Source: Atopsyche davidsoni
Lineage: Eukaryota > Arthropoda > Insecta > Trichoptera > Hydrobiosidae
Reading direction: 5' to 3'
DNA: 64,000 nt
Assembly: GCA_022113835.1 (NCBI GenBank)
Contig: JAILWY010000007.1
Coordinates: 6,282,001-6,346,000 of the forward strand
Numbering within the stretch: the first letter of the stretch is position 1; every line of letters starts with the position of its first letter. The notes below the pieces were generated by a model. It had not been told where the DNA came from. It did not search any database and was given only the letters and a program-made list of their open reading frames with translations. Position numbers and translations under genes: made by a program. Below, one piece after another: positions 22,916-36,989 of this stretch.

Positions 22916-25900
22916 ACAGCATCGATTCACGTGCATCCTTTATCGACCAGTTCTGTATTCCAACGCAGTCCTAGAAAGGCGATTTCCCGAGTGAACCAAT
23001 GATCCGCTGCCGCACTCTGCCAACTTAGATATACCATACTTCCGTAATATCAAGAATTGAGAACATTTTTGGTAAATATATACGAGCCATTACAAATACA
23101 AGCCACACAATAATTTTATGACATCTTGACATTTCAAAACACAATTGAAATAATAAAACGCCAATTGGACTAAAATTAAAATCAAAACGCTGCTTAAATT
23201 AATAGTTAGCAGCGTCGTGCGATTCAAATCTTCCAGTCCGCTCCGGTCGTGGAGCTGTCTTTTAGCCGAGAGTCCGCAAGTTCCCGCCGGGTCTGACACC
23301 TATCGATGCAAATTATTATCGCCCACTAAATAGGCATATCTGTCATCGTAAAGTCAAATCTGAAAAACACGTTATAATTTTAATAATAATTCTAGACGTG
23401 CTAATAATATAGCGACGTTTTACAATCAACCACAAAAATGATACACGTATCATTAAAATTTACCTCCCGTATCTGTACAACACATCTTTAATTTTACTGA
23501 TCGGTGCTAGACCATAACGCTAACAAGTCCAGATATAATATACAATTATGATATATGAAGGACGACCAAATTCTTGTATCTATTTTTTTTTCGATTCTCA
23601 GCGACTGAAGACTTGTTTTTTCACGTATCGCTACAGGTACGCCGATAGGTTGTGGCTAAAGCGCAGAGAGGTCGAGATCGGCCACCACGTGAGTCACTAA
23701 TGTGTAAAAACAGATCTGACGAATTTTAAAACGCCTTAACGTTGCGTATAATTTGGTAGATTTTTTCCACTTCTTCTCAGTCGTGCATCTTGGTTGAGAA
23801 CTGTGACCTCTGCATCGGCGTTATATATACTCACACTCTTGATAGCCTGGCTTTCCGATAACTTAAATTTGAACACTGAATAAATCTATTCAAATCGATC
23901 TGTCATTTTTGGAGTCGTCACAACTGATAAAAAAGAAGCGACGCTCAAACCAAAGACTTACTATGTAGAGTTTTTTTTTTTTCGGACTTTGATCAGAGAC
24001 TCCATGGAAGTCCGATCACTTCTCCTCATCGCACAACTCATCAACTCTACCTTCAATCAGCTGTAAATACGTTATACAGATTTATTTTCTGACTAATTAT
24101 GTGTTTTTCTAATAACCAAAATGTAAGTTCCATAGTCATAACAGATACATGTTAAGGGAAACAGGGGTTTTTAATTATGGTTCTCATTAACCATCACTTT
24201 AAAATTGGAGAAAAAGGAATCAAAATTTAATTTCCGTCCTATTAAAAATATCAATAGATCTAATGCTCTCAAACAGATGCTAGTACACACTCAGCTCGAA
24301 GTATTTGGCACAGAAGCAGATCTGTCTTGCGTTGCTATAAACGGGTATGATTATAGATTAGATACAATCATAGAAACATGACTGAGACCAGTTTTAAGTG
24401 TATATTAAAAATTAAGTTCTTTCATACCTTTTATGAAATTATCGGATTAAAATGCTGACATTTATAAAAATTAATCAACTACTCTGAAAGCCTGACATTT
24501 AAATATAGTTTATACATTTAACATTTGATTGTGAATCACAAGTTGCTATTAAATTATTTTTTTCTGGGAGGGTTGAAATATCCTTCACTACTCAAACGTA
24601 AAAAAAATATCTCATATTAACAAAACACACAGATATCAAAATGGGTAAAAATTATAAAAAAATTAAGGTAGTCATGTAAAAGCTCCTTTAGATTGATTGT
24701 TCACCTTTACGATATATTTTCAAAAATATAATATAATAATTAAGATAGATGAATTTTTGATTATATATTTACTCTTCGTTTAAGTGTAAATATTTATGTA
24801 TTTATGAATTGATAAAAGTTAGAACTTTTTATCTGCATTACATATAAAAAAAGAGTATATTCATTCAAATTCCACGAAATAATAAAATAATAACCTACTT
24901 AATAATTAAACTTTTGATGTGTCGTTTAAAGAAACTTGTTTTATATACATAATTAACATGTTCATACATTTCTTAGAACAATAATAATACTAATTTAATG
25001 AATTTACTAAATCATACACAAAAACTACATACATCAAACATTCAAATAAATCTAAACATTATAACTAAAAAATGGTTATTAGAAAGTATTACTAGTAAAC
25101 AAAAACAGGTTATTACATAAAAATTATGATTTTATTTTTAATGATATTAAAGTCAAAAAGATTACTCAACTATGTAGCATTATATTATAGATATACTTTA
25201 TTACTTTCCCGAATTCCTACAAGCATTATAACCTGATCGAAGCCCACGCAAAGTGCGTTTCGTTCCAAAGTTGACAGAATATCCAATATTCATTATGTGA
25301 TACGTTAAATGGCTTTACATATATGAAATAAATAATTGAGATGACATTTTAAAAGCGGGTAGACTAGAACGGCTAAACAAACACACGCCGCCATCAATAA
25401 CTCATAATTTATAATTATACCGTACAACGAAATAATATCCCTATCCATGGGAAGCTCTTGGCATTAAAAAAACCTCGGTACAGGTGCAAATGCTACTCCA
25501 TGTAAATTCGGGCAATAAATCATGCATGGTAGATCAATGTGTAGCCAATAGCTGTGTTTGTGGAGCACCTAGGCAACAGAATCGACAACATTTTTGGAGT
25601 GTTAAAGCAATTTGATAAAATTATCACAAGATTTGTCTTTGTGGTCTTAAAGCTGATGCAAGCCACGTGATCACTGAAGAAGTAATTTAAGTATAAAAGA
25701 ACTTGATGCGTAAATAATTTTTTTATAGATTGATGAAGTAGCAAGTAATTTGATGTATGCAGTCACATTCGCTGTGGTTAGGGGAGCCCTTGCGAGATTC
25801 CTTTTTACATGCAATCTTATCCAGGATTTGCCGAGACTGCCATTATAACTTATATTGTTCCCTAATATCAATAGTAAGTATAATAAAACATAATTGTGAG

Positions 25901-28900
25901 TAATTCTATCACAGCAAAAATTATACATTATTTTGTAATGCTATTACAGGTTGACGTGCCCTGAACTACGCTATCAAAACATATACATGTTATATAATAT
26001 TATTATTATTTTGATCCACATGTACATATTAAGCGTAAGAAAATATATATTGAAATAAATAGAATTTAATTATAATTAATTAGAAACAGAGGCTCAAACC
26101 GGAGTGAAATATAAAAAAAACCTACACCGAACATGAAGAATTTTAATGACTGTGCCGGAAACGGAAATGTTACCAATTTTTCACGAACAAAAACTCGTCC
26201 ACTAAAATTTTATATTTGTAACAAACACGTGGTGGACACGGGAGACGAATCAGATCTAACACCAAATCGTACTTCGACTCCCAACTAGAGAACGAAGAAA
26301 CACATTTTGTTAAATTGTAGGGGTACGCGTGTGCCTATCGTGTCATTTCTACAACGTATTAAATTAGTATGAATATTTCGCTTCAATAACCAAGATGCAA
26401 ATAAATAGATTAAAATATAAAAAAGAAACACTAGCTTAAATAAATATTTGTTCCAAATAGAAATGTATTCTGATAAAAATGAAGCTATGTAAAATATAAA
26501 CACTTACGCTGGTTTGTCTGTTATTTATTTTATGCCCGTTTTCAAAACTATCCAAAAGATAAAAATTATTCACCGGACGTCTTTGTTGACCGTTAAAAAA
26601 ATGGAAAGCGGCCAAGGAGTACACAAATCTAAATGTAAATTCTTACCGAAGACTTTGTCTCGTTAAATAAATAATTATACTAAAGAAAAATTACTGCTGG
26701 GCTCTCATTCATTACACGGTCAGAAATAAGCATCCATCAGCCGGGCGGCGCGGGGACAGGCCACTCCAGATTTAGGTTGACTGATCAATCAACCATTGTC
26801 CACTAAAATTTACGTTGAAATATCTACATTTCCAAGACAGAGTAATACATTAACTGAAGTGACCGGTGACAAGTATTATACAGCATATATAATTTAAAAA
26901 ACTTTTAATGTGTATACTAATCCAAACATATAAAAAGAAGTTGATATTTTTTTAAAACTATGCCTAAAAACAATAAATTATAAACAGTAATAATTATAAA
27001 TCTTTAATGAAATTTAAATTGTATATAATAAAAACAATTGAAAAATTTAATTTCATAAGTTTGAATCTGATTGTATACTCAATAATTTTGTATTGGTAAT
27101 AAAAATGTAAACCTGAAACTGTTCTGTGAAAAGTACTGAATAATCGTGTTATATTGGATATTACGAGTATTGTGAAAAAATTATAAAACTACACCCATTA
27201 GCATGAATTATGACTAAAAAAAGTAAAAAGCATTATCAAACATCTTGTGAAGGTAAAACAACTTGATAAACCTGCTATCTAAAATGTTGTTTTAACGTAA
27301 CCACAACCTCAACCGACACATTAGACATATTTGGAGGGATTTTTTTTTAAATTTGCGCCTACAGATACATTTATATATATTTTTTGAAATATATTTCATA
27401 ATTATAATATTTCCGTGTTACGTGAATTAAGAAGCTGATAAACGGGATAGCACTGAAAACCTCGTGAAAAAAAATATTCACTAAAAAATAGCTTAAGTTT
27501 TCGACGATCAAATAAATGAGTTCGAATTCCTGTGTAATCGTATCTCTAGATGTAGCAGCGAGCTAAATTATTGCGTATTTTTCAAATCATATATCAGTCT
27601 GGTTAATATCTCCGCACAATGAGAAGTATATTTTTTTCGATAAATATCGTGAAACGATGTCAAATAACTTGCGGTAATGGAGATCTGTGTCAAAACAGAT
27701 GTAGAGATATTACTAAATCTCCGTATTTATGAGGTTATAATGCATGCAAATTAGCTTTTTCAACTCTCTTGTCCTCTCGAGACATTTTAAAAAAATTTCA
27801 TATCGCTTTTTATTGAGCAGTTAAAGCGAACAACGCCCGGCAAACAACGGATTATTACTCGTACACGTTATCAAAAATATAACTTGACCTATTTTTAACC
27901 CAACAAATACACTCACAGCACAAAAATAGGTAAAGTGTGCGCCTTGCCGCAGACGAGAGCCCCGATGTGTCGCACCTCGCGGCTTTAAAGATGGGACAAA
28001 CCAATAAAACGGACCTCGTGTAATAGAATAACAAAAGGTAGCGCTGGGATAATTGTAAGCTTTGTAAATTAACACGTAAGTTCTAAAACCGCATATCATT
28101 AAAACTGAGTGGTGATGTACGCTCAGTAAATAAACACTTTACCGCATAGTAATAAAAATGCATCTCATGTCATCGTATCAAATGTGGAAAGCGCCGGGTT
28201 AAGTGCACGTTTTACTATAAACTAACAAAAAAAAATATTTTTTTAAATATTTGAATGCTACAAAGACACGATAAATATGTCTCCACTCCGAAGCTTTTAA
28301 ATCTACAAAAAAAAACAGCTTCAATGAAGCAAAAAAAATACCGTAAGAGTTTATTTTCCAAGAAAAGTACATAAATATGCTACGTATTAGTTTAAAAAAA
28401 ATAGTTTTGACAAGCAATCGTGTCTGCCGAGATATATCGCGTCTGTTTAGATTTGAAATGTTCTCAATTTTGGGTGATTTATTGGAATTGTACTAATTTT
28501 CCACTAAACGCTCCTGACGCTGTGCGCCAGCTGAGTTTGAAGAAAAACAGCTGAAATTCTAAATTTACTAAATTATGTCACTAAGGATGGAAAATATATT
28601 TGGGAGATTTTATAGATGCAGGTTGTTGATAAGTTAACTCGAGCTTATGGATAATACCATTTGACTGGGAAACGCACTTGCACATACATGAACCAATAGT
28701 GTGACTTTTAATTATCGTATTATCAGGCAATTTACCGATATTTTCATGGATATAACTTGGTTTAAAATGATCTGGCGTGATTCACTTATCAATATTGATT
28801 TTGATCCGCACTGCACGACAAATATAATAAATTAAGATGTAAAAATTATTTTTAAGAATTAATGAGTGTTTTAATTTGATTGTGATATAAAGAAAGTTGC

Positions 28901-31251
28901 TCATTTTCTTCAGGAAGGCGAGGACTACAAGTACTTATATCTGAATTTTTTTTTTAACAGATTCGTTTTTTTGTTAAACAAAACACGACAGAGTGTTTGG
29001 CGATTTTGAAAGTATATTGGTTGATTTGAAAATGAGTGTTTGATTTTTCATTCAAATTCATTTCACAAAAATTATTACAACACTTGTTGCTAGGAGCCTG
29101 TCGACAGAAATGTTTCGGAAGCATCTCCAGCGAGATGGATCAACCGAATCAAACAAATGCCACGAATCTGGCTACATGAAGCATTTAACATAACCAAAAA
29201 CTGACAATAACGTATACGGCTGCTCGTCCATTACGACGACCAGACTGGGCCGCGTCGCCCAGTACGAAAGCGAGCAGCTCGGCTAGAGGAGACAGTCATT
29301 TAAATTTATAATAAGCATTTCATCGAACCCCGGGATCTCCTACCAGTTTAAAAGTGAGTTATTGCTATTATTAAAATTAAAATATTTACAAATAACCACA
29401 AATTACGACCGACGTCATTTGCCCGCAATAAATTATCCTAAATAGCGTGAGAAAAACACACTAGTGTTATTTCGATACAGCTAGTTTACAAATTCAAAGT
29501 TCACAGACTGGTGGTTTGAATGAACCTACGCCCGTGTGATAAAGCGTTTATTGCGAGCTCTCACACATGTCTTGTATCACCTCACATTATCTTTTCACTC
29601 CGGCGCTGAGGTCCAGATTATTTGCTATGCAAAATATAAAAATTGGACGATTTTATTTTTTTTTATGAGGAAAAGAACCAACGCAGATACTATATAATAC
29701 TTTCGTTTGATAATGTGCTATCTATTAAAACATATTCAAACGTTTTTTTTTTTTATAAGGATTCGAATAACCAAAAAAAGAGACAGGAAAATAAAAAAAA
29801 ACAAGATTTGCATATCTGCAGGTCGGCTGTTGAATGTATTATCTTGTTGGATCGCCTATGATAATGGTATACAGCTGTCGAACGAAAGCATATGAGTATT
29901 ATGCGAATAATTGATAAACCCTTGAACTGTTAACATTGATCAAACGACAGTTCCAAATGTTTAAAACTCGTTTCGATCTGTGTCATTAAACTTGTAGATT
30001 CAATTCTTACCTGCTATCTGCTACCTGCCATCGAGCTCTGAATTAGCCAGAACAGTAGGTATTACAAAAAACAACAGCACGGCTTATGACTGACCCAATA
30101 CACTGGCACTAGCCAGACTGAATGATTTAGCACAGCTTGAGTAATTCCTAAATGTGGTGCTATCGTAGAATCTGTAGTCTTGTCGACGAAGCATGAAGCG
30201 AGCGACACGACCTTACAAATTATACAAAATACAAAGAATTGTTGAAAACAGGTAAGCGACTCCATCGATTTGGCCAGGCGATAAGAGGACCCGAACATCG
30301 CCTCCTGCAGACCACGGCAGAAGCAAAGAGAGCACTTTGAGCTGGTCTCGCGAGTGGAGGAACAATTCGAGATGCGGAAAATAGGAAATTTACCAAGATG
30401 GTGACAAAACGTATGTTCAAAATGTTGGACGTTTAAAATTAATTAAGTTGCTATTAGCGCCAACTCAATTTTTCTTAACAGTAGTAAAATTAATTGTTTG
30501 GTAAATTTACATACGTTATTTTACTGTTCATCGAAAAACCTGTTACTATTAAAATATATATAAATACAAAAAAGCTATATTATTTGATGTTTCTGACGAA
30601 ATAATCAATCCTGGTGAAGTGTTTAGAAGTCGGGTGACTCGAATCGGGCAAAGAATGGATGTCGCATGACGCGGGCGGCGCGCTGGCGCCACAGGAACCC
30701 CGGACTCGTGACTCAGCTGACGAGGAAGCGAAAATAAATGCTGGCCCCGTGGACCACGACCAGGTATCAAATTCTGAGATAAACCGAGCGCTCGGGCAGC
30801 TGTTCGCAGAATCCCACACTCGTGTATGAATGGACGTCTCATCGGTGATATGATATCTTCTTACGGATGCAAAGTATCATGTTTTGCTAATTAAATTCCA
30901 CACTGCAATATCTCTAGCGCTATGATGCATATTAAAATAATATTAATAAGTACTCGAAAATTTAAAATACAATAAACGGAGTTAATGTTTCCTTGTATAG
31001 TAAATATCCAAGTTTCAAACTAGTCAGAAGGAAAAAAACTAAGACTTCCTTGGCAGCAGGCAAAATCGATTATGAGGAATGAAAATTCCTTTCATTTCAT
31101 ATGCATAGAAAATATACTCATTAATTTAATAGGCCGTCCAAGTTCTAAATATACCCAGGTCCGCATCCAGCCACGCGACACAGTTCCGAAGCGTCTGCAC
31201 CTCGTAATTGAAGCAGCGAGTAACGAACACACCGAGTCTCTGTAGGCGGGC
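22916..31251. other. AT-rich non-coding DNA
   Basis: No gene recognised in about 8 kb. Notable items are a nested GC-rich hairpin at 29,219-29,278 and GC-rich patches at about 30,640-30,810 and 31,140-31,250. The rest is AT-rich with short microsatellites. Confidence 0.5.
29219..29278. repeat. Nested hairpin, 8-bp outer and 7-bp inner stems
   Basis: Outer arms gctgctcg (29219-29226) and cgagcagc (29271-29278). Inner arms actgggc (29244-29250) and gcccagt (29257-29263) with loop cgcgtc. Confidence 0.7.
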
Positions 31252-31323
31252 GGCGCCCTTACCGGCGCCCTTACCGGCGCCCTTACCGGCGCCCTTACCG
31301 GCGCCCTTACCGGCGCCCTTACC
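31252..31323 (-). repeat. 12-bp minisatellite, six perfect copies
   Basis: Six identical tandem copies of ggcgcccttacc. On the minus strand (ihog orientation) each unit reads ggtaagggcgcc, so every unit contains GGTAAG, a consensus 5' splice site. Confidence 0.95.
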
Positions 31324-31639
31324 GGAGGCGGCCCTCTCCTCCCTGCCCCACGCAGCAAATTAGGCACAGAAAATAAATCTGGTATCTTCATTGAGCGAGT
31401 TGAGTTCATTAAAAAAAACAACAAGCGACAGGTATTACTTGAAACAAACATACACATCTACACAGTCTGCATAATTTAACGTGATTTTAGAATTGTCGTT
31501 TTTCGAATATTTAATATATACTGAAATATATTGCGAAGATTGCATAATTAAACATTGCAATTACAGGTAAACTGTTTTTTTTAACTTTCACAATAAGGGC
31601 AAGAATGTAGCGTTTGGCGTGAAGCCCCTGCTTCACACG

Positions 31640-31764
31640 CAGCGGCACCGATCAGCCAAAAGCGTCCCTTTATTTAGAGTGTTTTCTAGGGTTTGCGTAA
31701 GTAAACAACGCAAAATAGGACGCTATTGGTTGATTGCAAGTCGGTTGCAAGTTGTATCGCGACG
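31640..31764. mobile_element. Foldback MITE, copy 2 (diverged)
   Basis: 31717-31764, on the minus strand, matches the arm of the element at 11,099 (cgcgatacaacttgcaaccg ... aatagcgtcct). A weaker partner arm lies at about 31,640-31,672. Confidence 0.4.
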
Positions 31765-32546
31765 TGTGTGAGGCCTTTTCAATCAGCAGTCCAAGCAGGC
31801 GTACGGGCGGCCGGCTGACCGATATTCCGGCGTATTTTTACTCCATTGTCGCGACAGAATTCGCTTTCCACCTGCGAAGCTCGTTTTGCATAACCGACTA
31901 TTTATTCTGGACACCGCTCTTTAATAACAGTGTCGAGAGAATTTACAATAAAACTGAGCGTATATTTATATTAATCAATTTCAACGCACGTGCTCCGAAT
32001 TTAAATTATATTTTTTTGGTTGCGATTATTTTCTAAGCAAATATTTACAATGCGTGTCAACACCAGTAAATATCGGTGAGTAAACAAAACAAACTGAAAG
32101 AATATATGTAAGAAAAATCGATAGGCGATCAGCGAATACTGCATATGTGACGTCAAATATAGAGTACGTGCATATCTAGTAGATGTTTTTCTCGAGTAAG
32201 TTAAGTAAAATTTTAATAAATATTTTAATAATACAATAACTACCAAAGCTAGTGAATTCATGACAGTATGAGCTGCAATCTTAAGATTGTTATCAAAATT
32301 TAGATGGATGTTTTGTGTTAGCAGCGCACAATAGTTCCACCGAAAATAACAGAACACGAGCGGAGCTGAAATGCAGATCAAAATTGGAGATAGCGCGAAT
32401 TGGTGCTGAAAGAAAATTGAAAAATAGGCAGCGATCGCCCGCACCCGGCCGGATGGAATTGTATTTAGCGACCATGTTATCATTTATCGCGTTATCAATC
32501 TCACGTCAGATGGAATCGCTCGGGGCATTGTGTTATTGAATAGAAA

Positions 32547-32575
32547 CGCCATTAGTCGCTAATGGCGGCCATTAG
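32547..32575. repeat. GCCATTAG triple: 9-bp hairpin plus extra copy
   Basis: CGCCATTAG and CTAATGGCG pair perfectly around a tcg loop (32547-32567). A third GCCATTAG follows at 32568-32575. It combines Pho/YY1 core GCCAT with homeodomain core ATTA. Confidence 0.8.
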
Positions 32576-32679
32576 GTCTCCATTCTCACGAGACTCAGCG
32601 CCGTCGCCGCGCGAGATGCGAGGATTTTCGGTGGAACCAGGCGTAGTGATTCCGATCTAAAGAGCTAAAACACACAGCC

Positions 32680-35600
32680 ACGTCATCTTCGATTCTTTAA
32701 TCCTATTCCAAGTTTGTTACGCTGGTCGATAAATTACCATTTAATAAATAACTATTCCTAAATTACTAAAATATCCTTTAAAAGGACAACTGTGGAGCCC
32801 TCTGACCATACAGACTTCCTAATCTATTAAAGTCCGCAACAGTTTTCGAATTAATTTTAATTCTTGCAAAACAATAGGTACATGACGTATTCATAAATAA
32901 TTATGCACCCAGCAATGTGGTAAGGTCTATACTGTCATTTTAACAGTCTTTTGGGTTAGTATTTAATATTTGTAGTAAATTTACTATACCAGAGGCGGGT
33001 CTAGTAATATGGGCTGGTCTCCGATGAACCACGACGAAGTAATTCCAAATCATTTCCTAAGTAATAAATTCCAGTCATTATAAACGCAATAAATTTATTT
33101 GAGTAATTAATGGAGTTTACAATGTGATTTTTTTATGGGATTTTAGAATTTTTAAACGTTCAAAGCGTGTATAAATGTTATTATGTGTCGTTATTTGTAT
33201 TACAACATTTGATAGTTCAGTACAGCGAGCGATCAGGTAAAAACGACTGAGACTCGAGTTATTTATAACCTGTCCGGTGTCCGTGTTCAGTTAAATAAAA
33301 ATATACAAAGTAAAAAATCATGCCCAAAATTTATTTTATTTGATAATATGAAGATTGAACAGATTTAATGATCGAGAGATAATAGCCTGGTTTACATCTG
33401 CGGCACGTCATACATTAGTTTATTTAGAAAATACATCAAATTATGTTTCTAATTTAATTTTACTGTTTTTTTTAAATGAGATTTTTAATAAATATCAGTG
33501 AAAAAGCCATCGAGCAAAATCAAAATAGCAAACTAGCTTCGTAACATCACATTTATTTATTTAATTTACTGTTATGAAAAGCAATTATCTTATGTATTAT
33601 AATTTTTCATTAAAAATTACGCATTTTTATATCACTGATCAAGTATAAATCAGAAATAGAAAACAGTCGATTTGAATATATGACATACTAGGCAAGCGTG
33701 CTTAATATTTCATGAAAAATAGGCAAAATGTACATAACATGACGTTCATTATTTTTTGTCACCACTAACATACATTAGCAGACATACGTTTATAAATATT
33801 TTACACAATTATAACGCAATAATATTTTTGACAAAAAATGGACGCATATGTATTGGCTACACATTCATAGTTATTAACATTGTTTTCATAGTTTTAAAGA
33901 CCACTGCTTTCCTGGGCTCTAATCCCACTTCTGATAAGCTTTTTTTTTTAAATTTTAACACACACATGAAACACGCATATACCTCTAATGAACTAAAAAG
34001 TGACTTGCATCATATTTTGTTATTTGAAAGATGAACGTTGCAGTGGTGACGATTGATATGGATCAGGAGGTGGGCAGTGGAAGGTGGAAGGTGGAAGGTG
34101 GATGGTGAGTGGTGAGTGGTGGGTGGTGGACCGCCCTGGCCGGCGCCAGGCTGCGACTATATATAGCGAGTAGGAAGTGCAGGCGCGGGAACTGCAGCTC
34201 CAGGAATAGCAGCGCGGCACGTGCAGCGCCCGGCACCCACCCAGCCCGGCGCGACCCCCGCGGACTTCACGCGGGAGTGACCCATCAGGGGCCCGACTAA
34301 TGTCACGGATACTGTTGAAGCGTGCTGCATTCCACGGGAATCCAGATCAAACGAAAATAATCATTCTCTTTTAACACACGTGTTCACATAATAAACACAC
34401 TCGTTATATTATTTGTTTAATGTGCCTTTAATAAAAAGTCAGATATTCTCCATGGCAGTGACGAGCGATATGACATAAAAGGTTGTATAAAATTTTAGTA
34501 CATAAGACCAATTTTTAGGCTTCAGCACTTCGTATACAGTATGACGCGATACTTATACAGCGCGGCTTCTATTTATTGCGGTCTTCATATGAATATTATC
34601 TTTTCTTCCAGCTAACATTAGTCGGGGATCCTGACTTGCATCTAGACCGCCGTCAGTACAGTACAAGAAAGTGTTATTATATTTATATTATTCCTCCGTG
34701 ATGTATCCATGCATAGTTTTAGGAAGCTTTTTTTTTTTTTAAACGGAAGTTTATTTTCCTGCGAATTCACACATGGAATTGATTTTTTATCACACTTAAG
34801 TAATTATCATTTAATATTTTTCTATTTCTGTTAGTAAATCTCATAAGAAAAACGATTTTGGAACTTAACCCTGCATTGTCTATTGATGCCTGTGCGTTAT
34901 GCAGCCCTCTTCAAAACCTCTCAAACGCACAAACACACAGCTCACTCCAAGCGACTGCAAATTAAATTGGGAGTCGCTATAAATTACAAGGAGTCTCGGT
35001 CCGGTATTCGAGAGATTGAAAAACGATCAAGTGGTGGAGCGCCTGACAGATATGGTCGTCAATCAGTCAGCAGGTGATAAAAAGGCAAGTGGAAGATTGA
35101 GGACCTCGAGAGCGGAGAGCCCCTCATCCAGCATTGAATCAACAGCGCCTGGCGCAAACAGAACATATCCATTGAGACTCAGAACCACATAATAAATTAA
35201 TCAAATATGTATTCAATAAATCACTCCAAGATAGCTACAAATTAAATTCTTATGTGAGCCAATAAAACTATGGAAGTGGAATTTCTTATGGACATTTAGA
35301 TACAGTGCAGTCAATTTATAAGCAAATTAGTTTAGTTCATCTGCTTCGAAAAAAATAGGAACTCCCATATGAGAGTCGTTTACTTAAAAATATATTATAA
35401 ACTATGAATAGTAACGTACTCAATTTCCTTATAATTATTTAGTATTTCATTGAATAAACTTTATTTTTAATTACAAAGATAATAAAATCGATCTGAGATA
35501 GTGCTATGCATTCGTCACATCGATATTGCTGTCTATTCCATACATACAAGGTAAAGTTAATAATGATGTTATTTTAAAACCTTTTTACCAATCTTAATTA

Positions 35601-36690
35601 GGATATCTACGTCTTCGAGGTTTTTTTTTAACTTTTAGAAAGTTCGGTATTTTTTTATAATTGTTCCGATTCCAGCACACCAATCTGATAAGACACAACA
35701 TCTTCATGGACAGACAATAAGTTTTAATGGCTGATATGTACCGCGCCAGGCGGCCTGGTGAAATGCCCAAAGCTGGGAAGTGCAGAGTCATCCTCACAAA
35801 CAACGCACACCTCAAGAAGCTCTCCATCCTGCATACTTTGACTTTGTGTAAAGGGCCGGCAACAAACGCCTCCAGAAATGTGGAAAAATGCACTCTATAC
35901 AAATGCTTTTCGCAACATCGCGAATATTCAATAATATTTTTAAGCTGTTTTTGGTGTATCCTACAAACTAAGCACATTGGTTTCAAACTTGCATAAAATG
36001 ATAAATTGGATAAAACGCAAGTGTAGGTATAAATCCCACCTGTCTCCGATAAAAATGGAGGACTTTTCTTATCGATTGGTGTGAAAATCAATTAGCTATG
36101 AACATATTATTTTCAAACTGTATATTTTTTTACTTATCCTTATGAAACTTGCTAAAAAGTCTTTCTTCCAATTACACTTACTATCGCGCCGTTTTCGGTT
36201 ATTTTCTTCTAAATTCACTTAATTCAGAAAGTTTACATGACACGTTGCGGAACTGACTTATTTAAAAAAATATTTGTTTAGATTTTGACATAAACTTCAT
36301 TTAATAAATACCAATAAAATAAACGGAGCAGCGTATAATTTAAGCACGTAGCATAGTAAACATACTTCTCAACATTAAGACAGTCTTTCATATCTGAAAA
36401 CGAACAACTGATAATGCCGCTTGCATTATGTTGACTCCAGTATCACAAGATTATTCTTACTTGAATAATGTCGCAATGCACGTTATGAAATGGAGATTTA
36501 ATTATTTTTTTTACACAATTTATCTATGGTTCTAAAATGCATACTTATTTTGATTTACGTGCAGCTAGTCTCTCTAAAACATGAGGCACCTCGGCCGGCT
36601 CTACTTAGAGCACTCGCTAAGCTTTGCAGTGCATTTACTGCACGGCAAACTCGAAAGTAAAATATGGGCCTGTCTTCGAGCCCTGTCGTT
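32680..36690. other. AT-rich non-coding DNA
   Basis: No gene recognised. It contains a possible SINE head (33,925-33,945, ctgggctctaatccc) and a GC-rich, TATA-containing island at 34,075-34,300 (listed separately). Confidence 0.5.
34075..34300. promoter_or_regulatory. GC-rich island with palindromic TATA
   Basis: An imperfect ggtggaa / ggtgagt repeat (34,075-34,130) is followed by GC-rich DNA and CTATATATAG (34157-34166), which is palindromic and so does not show a direction. It could be a core promoter on either strand. Confidence 0.25.
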
Positions 36691-36691
36691 G

Positions 36692-36840
36692 TTAGTCTCT
36701 GAGTGCCGTCGAAACCCGAGTGGATTCCGAGAAGTCCAAATTGCTCAAATCTGACAAGGCATCTGAGATGCTATATGATTGACTGCATGACTCACCTGCG
36801 GGCTGCCGGGGTACGTGCTCCGTACCTGGATGGGAATTTC
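36692..36840 (-). other. Candidate minus-strand exon or exon pair
   Basis: On the ihog strand, CCCGCAG|gtgagt (exon end 36796) is a near-ideal donor, and an acceptor-like cccatccag lies just upstream (exon start 36825). Read without splicing, the frame continues through QSYSISDALSDLSNLDFSES to a stop. A candidate ihog 5' exon or part of another gene. Confidence 0.2.
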
Positions 36841-36989
36841 GTAAAAATTCCAAACTTTTGCAGAATGCAACCTGAATACGTAAGTACCCTATTAAGCCTA
36901 TCCTTTGAAGGCATAAAACTGTAATTTTATTTAATTTTTCAAAAATAAAAACCACAACACACGAGAATTTATTACACCAAATCATGCAA

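Noticed and set aside
32001..32483. 160-residue minus ORF
   Set aside because: Composition is Phe/Tyr/Ile/Leu-rich, as expected from AT-rich chance sequence; no domain.
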